Source: Tissierella creatinini
Lineage (GTDB): Bacteria; Bacillota; Clostridia; Tissierellales; Tissierellaceae
Direction: 5' to 3'
Assembly: GCA_005046945.1 (NCBI GenBank)
Contig: SUSS01000008.1
Span: 1-64,000 of the forward strand
DNA: 64,000 nucleotides
Made by a program: the position numbers and the translations under genes. Shown one piece after another: positions 35,569-44,001 of this stretch (positions within the stretch are counted from its first letter, which is position 1; every line of letters starts with the position of its first letter). Under the pieces are notes generated by a model. It made no database searches and had not been told where the DNA came from. It saw only the letters and a list, made by a program, of their open reading frames with translations.

Positions 35569-37399
35569 AAAAAGGCCTCCTTTCCTTCTTTTCATTCTTT
35601 TGGGCATAATTTCTTATTATTTCAAGGAAACTTTGACCATAGCTTTCATATTTCTTTTCCCCTACCCCCTTAATTGCAAGCATTGCTTCCTTGCTTTGTG
35701 GGAAGTAGGCTGCCATTTCCTTTAAGGTAGAGTCATGAAATACCATAAAGGGAGCTATTCCTTTTTCTTGAGATAAGGTATATCTTAAATCTCTTAACTC
35801 AAGGAAGAGTTCTTCATCAAAGTCCACATCATGTGCTGCTTTAGCGCTCTTGCTGCTTGATGGTTTTACTTGAAGCAAGTGTTTCTTATGATAGACCCTT
35901 TCGTTTCCATTTAATACATCACGGGATCTGGCTGATAGTCTTAATACTGGAAATTTATCGGCTGTAACTAATATATATCCCATGGAGATTAAGGTCATGA
36001 TTATTTCCCTCACTGTGCCTTCAGAATACTCCTTCATAATCCCATAGGTTGAAACAGAATTCAAACCAAATTCCAATATTCTTTTATTTTTAGATCCTCT
36101 TAATACATTAATAATTATAGATACACCAAATCTCTCCTTTACCCGATATATACATGAAAGTATTTTTTGAGCTTCTAGGGTTATATCCACCATCTCTGAA
36201 TTATCTACACAATTACCACAGTTATGGCATTTCGCTTCAAGGGAATCCTCTCCAAAATACTCTAAGATCATACTTCTAAGACAATCATTAGTATTGCAAT
36301 AGTCTACCAGATATTGAAGATTTTCATATAGGATATTCTCCCTCTTTTCTGAAAATGTAGAATTCTGGATCAATAACTTTTGCTTTACAATGTCAGAAGG
36401 TGAATATAGCAGTGTACAATCACTAGGCTCTCCATCCCGTCCAGCACGTCCTGCCTCTTGATAATATGCTTCCATATTCTGAGGCATATTATAATGGATT
36501 ACAAACCTTACATCGGGCTTGTCTATTCCCATTCCAAAGGCATTTGTTGCTACAATAATTTTAACTTTGTTTAATATAAAATCATCTTGATTCTTCTGAC
36601 GTGATTCAGAATCCATGCCCCCATGGTACGAAACCACACTATAACCTAGTAAATTTAATTTTTCTGTTACGGCTTCCACAGTCTTTCGAGTAGCACAATA
36701 GATTATTCCAGAATCCTCTTGGAAATTATTCTTTAAGTAATCATTGACATAAGATAATTTGTTACTTACTTTCACAACCTGGTAAAAGAGATTTGGTCTG
36801 TCAAAACCTATTATAGACTCAAGAGGGTCTCTCAAACCCAATAAATCTTTAATCTCATCTACTACTAATCTAGTTGCTGTTGCAGTATAGGCTGCGACTA
36901 CTGGCCTTCGGGGAATATTTAATATGAATTTCGGTATTTCTGCATAGGACGGCCTAAAATCATGGCCCCATTGGCTTATACAATGGGCTTCATCTATGGC
37001 TACCATGGAAATTTTTATGTCCTTTACCAATCTTGTAAAGGCATAGGTATTTAATCTCTCTGGGGCAACATATACAATTTTATAATTTCCTTGTCTAATC
37101 TCTTGCAATCTATAATTGATATCATTATCTTCAAGGGTAGAATTTATAAAGGTTCCAGGGATTCCGATTTCCTCTAAGGAGTCTACCTGGTCCTTCATCA
37201 AGGATATCAATGGGGAAATAACTAAGGTTATTCCATCCATTAATATAGCTGGCAATTGATAACAAAGGGATTTTCCTCCACCTGTTGGCATAATCCCTAG
37301 AACGTCCTTACCCCCCAGAGCACCTTCTACTATTTTTTTCTGACCCGCTTTGAATTCATCATATCCAAAATAGGTCTGTAATGCCTGATAAATATCCAA
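35561..37399 (-). CDS. recQ: ATP-dependent DNA helicase RecQ
   Basis: 612 residues. Helicase motifs: Walker A MPTGGGKSLCYQ (about 40-51), DEAH box AIDEAHCISQWGHDFRPSY, ARRTATATR-like TATATR, motif VI QEAGRAGRDG. RQC zinc site C..CHNCGNC (about 375-400) and winged helix, and a C-terminal HRDC domain (about 525-600). 3'-5' helicase for recombination and fork repair. TTG start at 37399 with GTGGAGAA as SD. Co-transcribed with the selenoprotein gene that overlaps its end. Confidence 0.96.
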   Translation of the reverse strand: MDIYQALQTYFGYDEFKAGQKKIVEGALGGKDVLGIMPTGGGKSLCYQLPAILMDGITLVISPLISLMKDQVDSLEEIGIPGTFINSTLEDNDINYRLQEIRQGNYKIVYVAPERLNTYAFTRLVKDIKISMVAIDEAHCISQWGHDFRPSYAEIPKFILNIPRRPVVAAYTATATRLVVDEIKDLLGLRDPLESIIGFDRPNLFYQVVKVSNKLSYVNDYLKNNFQEDSGIIYCATRKTVEAVTEKLNLLGYSVVSYHGGMDSESRQKNQDDFILNKVKIIVATNAFGMGIDKPDVRFVIHYNMPQNMEAYYQEAGRAGRDGEPSDCTLLYSPSDIVKQKLLIQNSTFSEKRENILYENLQYLVDYCNTNDCLRSMILEYFGEDSLEAKCHNCGNCVDNSEMVDITLEAQKILSCIYRVKERFGVSIIINVLRGSKNKRILEFGLNSVSTYGIMKEYSEGTVREIIMTLISMGYILVTADKFPVLRLSARSRDVLNGNERVYHKKHLLQVKPSSSKSAKAAHDVDFDEELFLELRDLRYTLSQEKGIAPFMVFHDSTLKEMAAYFPQSKEAMLAIKGVGEKKYESYGQSFLEIIRNYAQKNEKKERRPFYG

Positions 37400-37532
37400 T
37401 TCTCCACATCCTTAATCTATGTAAAAATATTAAATAGCTTAATCTGTAATTTAACAATAATTCTCATACAATAATTATACATTATTTCAGATTTAATATC
37501 TGCCCTTTATTAGCCCAAATTTAACAATAATT

Positions 37533-37577
37533 GGGCAAGAATTCTCCCACTTCTAAAGTGTGAGATGAGATTGACTA
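37533..37577. repeat. IS200/IS605-like end remnant, copy A
   Basis: GGGCAAGAATTCTCCCACTT followed by a degenerate AGTG...GAG hairpin arm and GACTA. Preceded by CCCAAATT / AATTGGG. Same core as copy B at 42910-42954. No transposase or TnpB gene nearby. Confidence 0.5.
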
Positions 37578-37610
37578 CAAAAAGTAAAAGCACCTTCTTA
37601 GAAGGCGCTT
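37577..37610 (-). terminator. lipB terminator
   Basis: AAGCGCCTTC-TAA-GAAGGTGCTT stem followed by TTACTTTTTG on the minus strand. Confidence 0.75.
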
Positions 37611-37643
37611 CAATTGATTTATTTAAATATTATCTTAAGTTTC

Positions 37644-38321
37644 TTAATTACCTTTAAGAGACTCCAGTTTTATTTGCTTACATTCATCATATTTATAGAT
37701 CTTACAAAAATAATTAGCTACATCATTTGTCAATTCATCGAAGTCAGCTTTCTTACCTATTAGTTTTTCGATTGAAACAACGCCTTTACCTTGAATTCCG
37801 CATGGTACTATTAAGTCAAAATGACTTAAATTTGTATTTACATTAAAAGCAAAGCCGTGCATAGTGACGCCATGCTTTACAGACAAACCAATAGCTGTGA
37901 TCTTATCATCTTCAACCCATACACCCTTATGCTCATCTATTCTTCCTGCAGCAATATTATATTTATCCTTTAACAACTTTATGAAAACCTCTTCTAAATG
38001 GTCAACAAATTCCTTTATGCCCATGCCTAAAGATCTTAAGTCAACTATAGGATATCCAACAATTTGCCCTTGACCATGATATGTAACATCTCCACCCCTT
38101 GTTGCCTTCACCAATTGTATCCCTAAGGAATCTAAGTGTTCCTCCGAAACCATTAGATTATTATCGCCCTTGTTTCTGCCCATGGTAATTACAGCAGGAT
38201 GCTCAACTATGATAAGAGTATCATCTATTTCCTTCTTCTGTCTTTTCTCCAACATATCAAACTGTATTTGTAGAGCCTCATTATATTCACACTTGCCTAA
38301 ATTCAAAACATTTAATTTCAT
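37644..38321 (-). CDS. lipB: lipoyl(octanoyl) transferase
   Basis: 225 residues. RGGDVTYHGQGQIVGYPI (about 79-96), KHGVTMHGFAFNVNTNL and catalytic Cys-Lys region IVPCGIQGKGVVS are all family signatures. Transfers octanoate from acyl-ACP to lipoyl domains; LipA (8 kb region) then adds sulfur. Single gene with its own terminator. ATG 38321. Confidence 0.96.
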   Translation of the reverse strand: MKLNVLNLGKCEYNEALQIQFDMLEKRQKKEIDDTLIIVEHPAVITMGRNKGDNNLMVSEEHLDSLGIQLVKATRGGDVTYHGQGQIVGYPIVDLRSLGMGIKEFVDHLEEVFIKLLKDKYNIAAGRIDEHKGVWVEDDKITAIGLSVKHGVTMHGFAFNVNTNLSHFDLIVPCGIQGKGVVSIEKLIGKKADFDELTNDVANYFCKIYKYDECKQIKLESLKGN

Positions 38322-38427
38322 ATATCACTTACCCCTTTAAAGCCAATATTTTTATCACCTAGATAGTTTATCACGATTGACTTCTTAAATCAAATACTCA
38401 AACTCTACAGATATATAGATAATGCAA

Positions 38428-38465
38428 AAATGAAATAAGCCCAAGGACTTGGGCTTATTTCATTT
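38428..38465 (-). terminator. 18-bp perfect-stem terminator of the small membrane protein gene
   Basis: AAATGAAATAAGCCCAAG / CTTGGGCTTATTTCATTT with a 2-base loop and TTTTTGC following on the minus strand. Confidence 0.85.
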
Positions 38466-38480
38466 TTGCTATTAATTTGA

Positions 38481-38654
38481 TTAGTTTGCGCTTGCTACTA
38501 AATACATCCCTAAATTATATAATACACCTATAGCTACTATATGAAGACCAACAATTGTGCCAATTAATCTTGCATAACTGTCGTCATTTTTAGATGTCTT
38601 AGTCAAGGATGAAGTTTTTCCTTTACTAACTGATATTCTTGATGTATTTTCCAT
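38481..38654 (-). CDS. 57-residue single-span membrane protein
   Basis: Starts MENTSRISVSKGKTSSLTK, then a hydrophobic helix ARLIGTIVGLHIVAIGVLYN...MYLVAS to the end. ATG 38654 preceded by AGGGGGAACATCA, a near-consensus promoter 50 bp upstream (TTGACA at 38727-38732, 17 bp, TATTAT at 38704-38709) and a strong terminator directly after the stop. The complete transcription unit argues that it is real despite its size. No family recognised; a Ser/Thr/Lys-rich cytoplasmic tail and one transmembrane helix suggest a regulatory or stress membrane peptide. Confidence 0.75.
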   Translation of the reverse strand: MENTSRISVSKGKTSSLTKTSKNDDSYARLIGTIVGLHIVAIGVLYNLGMYLVASAN

Positions 38655-38703
38655 TGATGTTCCCCCTTATCTAACTTTCTTATTTATCTTATGTATATAA
38701 AAT

Positions 38704-38732
38704 ATAATATGATATTGTTAGATGTTTGTCAA
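38704..38732 (-). promoter_or_regulatory. promoter of the small membrane protein gene
   Basis: TTGACA-N17-TATTAT on the minus strand. The rest of the 300-base interval to the kinase gene (38733-38960) contains only a weak ACAACC...GGTTGT inverted repeat. Confidence 0.75.
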
Positions 38733-38960
38733 CCAAGGAAAACGAGTTCATTTCAACGTTTTTTAGGAAAACGATACTGAATTTACCTTTTTTGATCTTT
38801 TATTCTGATTTCATTATCTTAAAGAAACGTTCAAATCCAGGGCTACAACCTTAAGTTCTAGGTTGGGTTGTAAGTTATGTTTGTTAATTGTTTATCTATT
38901 ATTTTATTCATTTGTGCTCTTATTTACTACAATTAAATCAGCTGATAACTTGACTCCTGA

Positions 38961-40466
38961 CTAAAGGGGAAGCCTTATTATAAATTCAGAACCTTTACCC
39001 CGTCCTTGACTCTTAGCTTCTATAGTCCCTTCATGCAAATCAATAATTCCCTTTACAATCGATAACCCAAGACCAAGACCACCATAACTTCTATCAACTG
39101 AAGTATCCTCCTGAACAAATGCCTCAAACAAGTCCTCTAAAAATTCAGGATCCATTCCAATTCCTGTATCGGAAACATTTATCACAAGATTCTTAGTTGC
39201 TTCATCCTTAGAGATTGTGATCCTTACCCTTCCACCCTTGTCTGTAAATTTCAAAGCGTTAACTAAAAGATTTCCTATAACCTGCTTAATTCTTACTCGA
39301 TCTGCCTTTATATAAATAGGATAATTGGAATATTCCTCTTCCAAAATTACTCCCTTATCTTTGAACTTAGGAAGAAAAGCTTCTAAGGATTCTTTAATAG
39401 TTCCATTTACTTCAATATCTTCCTTTATGATTTTAATCTTATTTCTTTTTACTCTAGTCACCTCTAATAGGTCGTCAACCATCCTTGTGAGGTTGTATGT
39501 TTCATGTTTAAGAATATCCCTTGTCCTTATATATTCCTCACTTTCCGGAGCTAGATGGTCTATCAAGGAAAGCCCCATGGAAATGGATGCAAGTGGGTTA
39601 CGAATTTCATGGGAAAGGGTGGATATAAACCTATTTTTTTGCTCATCCACCTTTTTAAGCTTTCTTATTAATTCCTGGGATTTTCTTTCACTCTCTTTGA
39701 GCGCTTCTTCTCCAAGTTTTATATCTGTAATATATTTGGATGCACCAATCCACTCAAGTATATCCCCTTCTTCGTTCTTTATTGGAACTATTCTTGTATG
39801 AACCCACTCCAAAGAACCATCCTCTTTAAATATACGAAATTTTAAATCGATAATATTTTTATTTTGAAGACCCTTGTCACCCTCACCTAAAACATAAGTC
39901 AAGTCATCAGGATAAATGTACTTTTTTATTAAATCGATATTATTTGGATAAAATTCCGGAAGAACATCATCTACCTTGATCATACTAAATTGACTAAAAT
40001 CAGGAGTTAATTGAAAAATATTGTCAAAAGAGGCTGCCATATATGCCTTATAATGCATCTTGCCCTTAATCATTTCTTGCTCTGTTTCTACTTCTTTTGT
40101 AATATCCCTAAACTGGACTCCTACCTTGTTATCCCCATATGGGAAAGAGAAAACATCATACCAACACTTTGTATTTTCCCCCAACCATGTATAATGTTTT
40201 GATTCACCTGTTTTAACAACTTCATCACAATTCTTCAACCATAAATAATCTAAATCCGGAAAGGCTTGATTGGAAATCCCTTTAAATAATCGTTCTTTTT
40301 TAATACCGTTATGCTTTTCATATAAGCCATTGACTTTTAAATACTTATAGCCTATTGGGCTACCATCTACATCATACAAAACCTCAATTACCATAAAGAC
40401 AGAATCAAGTCTTTCAAAAAAAGTTCTATGTAAATCTTCGCTTTCCTTCATTTTCAACTCATCCAT
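38961..40466 (-). CDS. soluble PAS-domain sensor histidine kinase
   Basis: 501 residues, no membrane helix. PAS domain 1 about 15-125 (ending VGVQFRDITKE), PAS domain 2 with PAC about 145-255 (DGSLEWVHTRIVPIKNEEG), a short coiled coil, HisKA with phospho-acceptor in FISTLSHEIRNPLAS (about 287), HATPase with N box NLLVNALKF, G1 DTGIGMDP and G2 GGLGLGLSIV. A cytoplasmic redox, ligand or energy sensor. The response-regulator gene ends 28 bases upstream on the same strand, so the two form one system. ATG 40466. Confidence 0.92.
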   Translation of the reverse strand: MDELKMKESEDLHRTFFERLDSVFMVIEVLYDVDGSPIGYKYLKVNGLYEKHNGIKKERLFKGISNQAFPDLDYLWLKNCDEVVKTGESKHYTWLGENTKCWYDVFSFPYGDNKVGVQFRDITKEVETEQEMIKGKMHYKAYMAASFDNIFQLTPDFSQFSMIKVDDVLPEFYPNNIDLIKKYIYPDDLTYVLGEGDKGLQNKNIIDLKFRIFKEDGSLEWVHTRIVPIKNEEGDILEWIGASKYITDIKLGEEALKESERKSQELIRKLKKVDEQKNRFISTLSHEIRNPLASISMGLSLIDHLAPESEEYIRTRDILKHETYNLTRMVDDLLEVTRVKRNKIKIIKEDIEVNGTIKESLEAFLPKFKDKGVILEEEYSNYPIYIKADRVRIKQVIGNLLVNALKFTDKGGRVRITISKDEATKNLVINVSDTGIGMDPEFLEDLFEAFVQEDTSVDRSYGGLGLGLSIVKGIIDLHEGTIEAKSQGRGKGSEFIIRLPL

Positions 40467-40494
40467 AATTCATATCTCCAATCCTTATTTCCTA

Positions 40495-40854
40495 TTAGCT
40501 TGAGAAAACCTCATCAAGAATCTTCTTTAAAACCTGGATATCAATAGGCTTGCCTATATGTTTGTCAAAACCCGCTTCTATAGACCGGTCTATATCCGAT
40601 TGGCTTGAATAGCCTGAGATGGCTATTAGATATATATCCTTTAAGTAGGCATCCTGGCGAATAATTTTAGCAAGATCATAGCCATCTATGCCAGGCATTC
40701 CTATATCACTTAGAATAACCTTAGGCTTTTTTTCTCTTGCCTTATCTATCCCTTCTTGTCCACTTAAAGCAGAAACTACATCATAACCCAATATACTAAG
40801 AAGCTTGCAAGTTATGCTATTTAGGTCTTTATTATCATCTATCATAATTATCAT
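40495..40854 (-). CDS. single-domain response regulator (CheY-like)
   Basis: 119 residues from ATG 40854; only a receiver domain. Acidic pocket DD (about 6-7), phospho-acceptor Asp in VILSDIGMPGIDGYDL (about 51), Thr/Ser in AISGYS and Lys in GKPID. With no output domain it must signal by protein contact or act as a phosphate relay for the adjacent kinase. The start at GTG 40863 is possible but leaves the SD inside the gene. Confidence 0.9.
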   Translation of the reverse strand: MIIMIDDNKDLNSITCKLLSILGYDVVSALSGQEGIDKAREKKPKVILSDIGMPGIDGYDLAKIIRQDAYLKDIYLIAISGYSSQSDIDRSIEAGFDKHIGKPIDIQVLKKILDEVFSS

Positions 40855-40902
40855 ACACTCCACCTGCCCTTTATTTTCATTATTGAATAGAAATTGCTTT
40901 AG

Positions 40903-41002
40903 AATTTCACCAACTCATTTAAGCTTTGATTAAACTGCTTGCAGTTTCCACTTTCGGCTGCAATGACTTGGTGAAATTGTATAACAATTTCACCAAATCA
41001 TT
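40903..41002. repeat. structured repeat with flanking direct repeats
   Basis: Two 17-base copies of AATTTCACCAA(C/A)TCATT (40903-40919, 40986-41002) flank the palindrome AAACTGCTTGCAGTTT (40932-40947) and a perfect 13-bp hairpin TTGGTGAAATTGT/ACAATTTCACCAA. The section from TTTAAGC to GCTGCAA is homologous to 45570-45626. Confidence 0.55.
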
Positions 41003-41073
41003 ATACTATTTTAAGAACAATATAATTTGTCATATATTGTCGACTATCCATAATGGGTCAAACTTAAAATCAT

Positions 41074-41113
41074 AGAAAAACAACCTTCAGCCTACTGCAT
41101 AGGTTGGAGGTTG
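41074..41113 (-). terminator. terminator after the baeRF3 gene
   Basis: CAACCTCCAACCTAT / AGGCTGAAGGTTG stem followed by TTTTTC on the minus strand. Confidence 0.75.
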
Positions 41114-41145
41114 TCATTGTCAATTGTTTATCTTTATATAATTTA

Positions 41146-42291
41146 CTAATACCTAAAGATTGCTGCAAGTCCTGTTTGACTTGGCATCCTTTCCTCTGGA
41201 AGAACTACCACTTCTCCCTTATGCTTGATTACTAACATACTTATACTATTTAATAAATCTCCTATCCTAGGGTCTTGTATTTCACCGCTTAATATCTCCC
41301 CTGTTTCCTTATCCATCTCTCCTGGTATGATTTTGCCTCCTTCTGCCATAAGGATCTCTACTCGATTTTCTTGGGCAGCTCTGGCAATTTCTGCAATATC
41401 ATCAGAGGCTAAGAACTTGGACCTTTCTAGATTATATCTTTCAACCAAGGCCTTTGTTTTTCCTAGGTAATGTGGCTCAATTATTTTCCAAGCTTCTTCT
41501 TTCAACTGGGCCGAAGTTAGGTTTTTGTAATCCTTTCTTATTCCATTTTTATAAAGATATGGATTGTTGGAAAGATTTCCAAATTCTCCATAATGCTCAT
41601 CCAAGGTTGCTAATATTAAAGGTAGCTTCGTAGGGTTGGAGTATTTTTCCATTATATACTTGTCCACATATCTAAAATACCTTTCGGTATCTTTTTCAAC
41701 CTCTTCCTTTCTTCCTCCTTGTCCATAGAACACAGTTGCTCCCGAACCACCAAAAGAACCTGCTGAAATATGGGGTTCTGTATGTTGATCACCTAAAACC
41801 TCTTCTTTAGTAATATCGTCTTCTTCAGGAAACTCAACTTCCACAAATCCGTACCTATTTCCTTCAAATAGTGCAAAGTTTGTCCTATCTAAACCCAATA
41901 CATGGTATCTTTCTGCAGATTGAAAATTCCTTATTAAAGGTTTGATATAAAAGCTATTTGCTACTATGGAGACCTCTTCCACAGCACGAGCTAATCGATA
42001 AACAACGCATTTATTTCTATTTGCAAGCACAGCTAATCCATCGGTTGACTTATTCCAAAAAGTCCTGTCCTCAGCAATTTCATTGAAGGGCTGCAACAAA
42101 GCTTCTATGTCCTCTTTTGGATAATTTTCTTTTAGAGAGTCCCTAATGTCATTTACAAGATTTTTAAATCTGATTAAATCTTGCCTATTTTCAGTTTTAT
42201 GTCTATGAGTTTCTTGATATAGTGAAATAAACGGACCCACTTCCTCATTTATAATCTCATGTGGAAAGTCATTTACAATTTCATACAACAT
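41146..42291 (-). CDS. bacterial archaeo-eukaryotic release-factor-like protein (baeRF3), Balon-type hibernation factor
   Basis: 381 residues. Layout matches the baeRF3 group of aeRF1 homologues: N-terminal helical part with NEEVGPFISLYQETHRHKTENRQDLIRFKNLV (about 16-47), middle domain (LAVLANRNKCVVYRLARAVEE, VLGLDRTNFALFEGNRYGFVEVE) and C-terminal eRF1-like domain with LLNSISMLVIKHKGEVVVLPEERMP. Psychrobacter Balon, of this family, occupies the ribosomal A site of idle ribosomes in cold and stationary cells. The eRF1 GGQ tripeptide is not evident; the middle region has GSFGGSGATVFYGQGG, which might be the equivalent loop. Single gene, SD AAAGGAGAG. Inference: ribosome protection or release under stress. 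Confidence 0.78.
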   Translation of the reverse strand: MLYEIVNDFPHEIINEEVGPFISLYQETHRHKTENRQDLIRFKNLVNDIRDSLKENYPKEDIEALLQPFNEIAEDRTFWNKSTDGLAVLANRNKCVVYRLARAVEEVSIVANSFYIKPLIRNFQSAERYHVLGLDRTNFALFEGNRYGFVEVEFPEEDDITKEEVLGDQHTEPHISAGSFGGSGATVFYGQGGRKEEVEKDTERYFRYVDKYIMEKYSNPTKLPLILATLDEHYGEFGNLSNNPYLYKNGIRKDYKNLTSAQLKEEAWKIIEPHYLGKTKALVERYNLERSKFLASDDIAEIARAAQENRVEILMAEGGKIIPGEMDKETGEILSGEIQDPRIGDLLNSISMLVIKHKGEVVVLPEERMPSQTGLAAIFRY

Positions 42292-42403
42292 ACCTATCTC
42301 TCCTTTATTCTTAAAATCTTTGGTCCACTCTTTACATTAGATATACCCAAAAATTTAAGGATAAAAGAATTTTTCTGAATTTTTCGATTTAAAATGCTTG
42401 TAC

Positions 42404-42874
42404 TTAATTTCTTAGAGTGGCCTTAATCATATCCTTATTGAGTAGCATTTCCAAGGCCTCTACAATAGACCTACTTACTATATCTGCTTTAGCTAAAAGC
42501 TTTCCCGACACCCCTTCACCTTCAATTATGGCTATGGAAATAATTGCTTCTTCAAACATGGGTATATCGTTAAAGCCATTCCCTACACAAATAGTATTAC
42601 TGGCACCCAAGTTTCTCACAATTTCCCTTTTTGACTTTCCGGCATTTTCAGTTGGAAAGCTCAGCACCTTAGCATTTATGTCTTTACATTCTTCTTCAAC
42701 CGTGCCGTATGTATCGGCAGTAAGTATATAGATATCCACATCTCCTGCTAACCTATTTATTAAATCTTTGACACCATGAATTAATTTACCATTTATAGCA
42801 AGAGTGCCATTATAGTCAAATATGATGTTTTGGATTTCAAGATTGTTTCTACCAGGTATTTCATATCTTACCAT
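42404..42874 (-). CDS. HAD-family soluble phosphatase resembling a P-type ATPase P-domain
   Basis: 156 residues from ATG 42874 (GGAG nine bases upstream). HAD motif I is DYNGTLA, with Asn in the place of the second Asp; motif II TAD; motif III Lys in NAGKSKREIV; motif IV GNGFNDIPMF. The GNG(F/I)ND form is like P-type ATPases, and similar stand-alone proteins are annotated soluble ATPase P. No cap domain. Substrate unknown; a small phosphatase or phosphotransferase. Lies upstream of the baeRF3 gene in the same orientation. Confidence 0.82.
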   Translation of the reverse strand: MVRYEIPGRNNLEIQNIIFDYNGTLAINGKLIHGVKDLINRLAGDVDIYILTADTYGTVEEECKDINAKVLSFPTENAGKSKREIVRNLGASNTICVGNGFNDIPMFEEAIISIAIIEGEGVSGKLLAKADIVSRSIVEALEMLLNKDMIKATLRN

Positions 42875-42909
42875 GTTTATCAGCTCCACTTTGAATTTTA
42901 AAAATAATA

Positions 42910-42954
42910 GGGCAAGAATTCTCCCACTTTAGAAGTGGTGGGAGCATGTCACTA
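42910..42954. repeat. IS200/IS605-like end remnant, copy B
   Basis: GGGCAAGAATTCTCCCACTT then AGAAGTGGTGGGAG, an imperfect hairpin typical of the right ends of IS605-group elements, ending at CACTA. It touches the degV stop codon. Confidence 0.5.
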
Positions 42955-43776
42955 AAAGGATATAATAATGCCCTTGTCTCCTGCATAAGTAGCCATTGTA
43001 GCACCCATGGCATTGATTATTACATCTCTTGGCTTATATTTATCTATAATCATGTTTTTTAAATACTCTGCATCCTCAATATTATTTACATGGGTAATTC
43101 CAAATGCTGTATTGGAGAAGTCCTTCTTTTCATCCCCAATTATTTCAAGGGTTCTATTCAAGAACTTCTTCCTACCATGAACCTTTTCTAAAATCTCTAC
43201 CTTTCCTTCAACTGCATGTAAAATCACCTTTATATCCAAGACCTTGGCTAAGGAACCTTTAAATTTACTTAATCTGCCGCCCTTTACTATGTTTTCAAGG
43301 GTATCCAGTAAAATAAATATCCTAGAGTTTTTCTTCATTTCCTCCAGATGGTCAACGATTTCATCTATTGTTTTACCTTCTTCTATTAACTCACCCGCCT
43401 CAATCAATTGAAGGCCATGACCTAAAGACCCTGCCAAGGTATCTATTACTCTAATATCACCTTCTAAGTCTTTCACTGCTAAAGAGGCTGATTGATAGGT
43501 ACCGCTAAGGCCTGAGGATATGGTAAGACAAAGAACGCTGCCATCTATTGCCAACTTTTTAAAAGTTTCCCCAAATACACCAGGTGATGGCATAGATGTC
43601 TTTGGTAGCTCTTTGGCAGTTCTCATCTTGATATAGAACTCTTCCGGACTTATATCAATACCTTCTAAATAGTCCTTCTTATCTATGCTAATAGTCAATG
43701 GTACTACTATTATATGGTATTTTTCTATTATCTCCTTTGGCAAATCCGATGTACTATCTGTTACTAAATGAATCAT
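42952..43776 (-). CDS. DegV family fatty-acid-binding protein
   Basis: 274 residues. N-terminal VTDSTSDLP (about 4-12), TSMPSPGVF (about 60-68), LTISSGLSGTYQSA and C-terminal VINAMGATMATYAGDKGIIISF follow the EDD/DegV fold that binds a single fatty acid. In Firmicutes DegV/FakB proteins present exogenous fatty acids to the kinase FakA; no fakA is in the window. SD AAGGGGGA before ATG 43776. Confidence 0.93.
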   Translation of the reverse strand: MIHLVTDSTSDLPKEIIEKYHIIVVPLTISIDKKDYLEGIDISPEEFYIKMRTAKELPKTSMPSPGVFGETFKKLAIDGSVLCLTISSGLSGTYQSASLAVKDLEGDIRVIDTLAGSLGHGLQLIEAGELIEEGKTIDEIVDHLEEMKKNSRIFILLDTLENIVKGGRLSKFKGSLAKVLDIKVILHAVEGKVEILEKVHGRKKFLNRTLEIIGDEKKDFSNTAFGITHVNNIEDAEYLKNMIIDKYKPRDVIINAMGATMATYAGDKGIIISF

Positions 43777-43935
43777 TTAAAGTCCCCCTTCACTTTTTCA
43801 TAAGCTCACTAATATTAGATTTACCCATTATATATAATCTGCTAACTTCATATTTAAGCGCATCAACCAAGCTTATCATCTCCTAATTTAATATTTCCAT
43901 ATATCATCTATTCTAAAGCAAATTTACTATATTAG

Positions 43936-43980
43936 CAAAAATTAATAAGGTATTGTTCCTTAATTGAGAAACAATACCTT
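43936..43980 (-). terminator. flotillin gene terminator
   Basis: AAGGTATTGTTTC / AGGAACAATACCTT stem followed by ATTAATTTTT on the minus strand. Confidence 0.65.
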
Positions 43981-44001
43981 TACTTTTTTTCTTAGTTCTT
44001 A

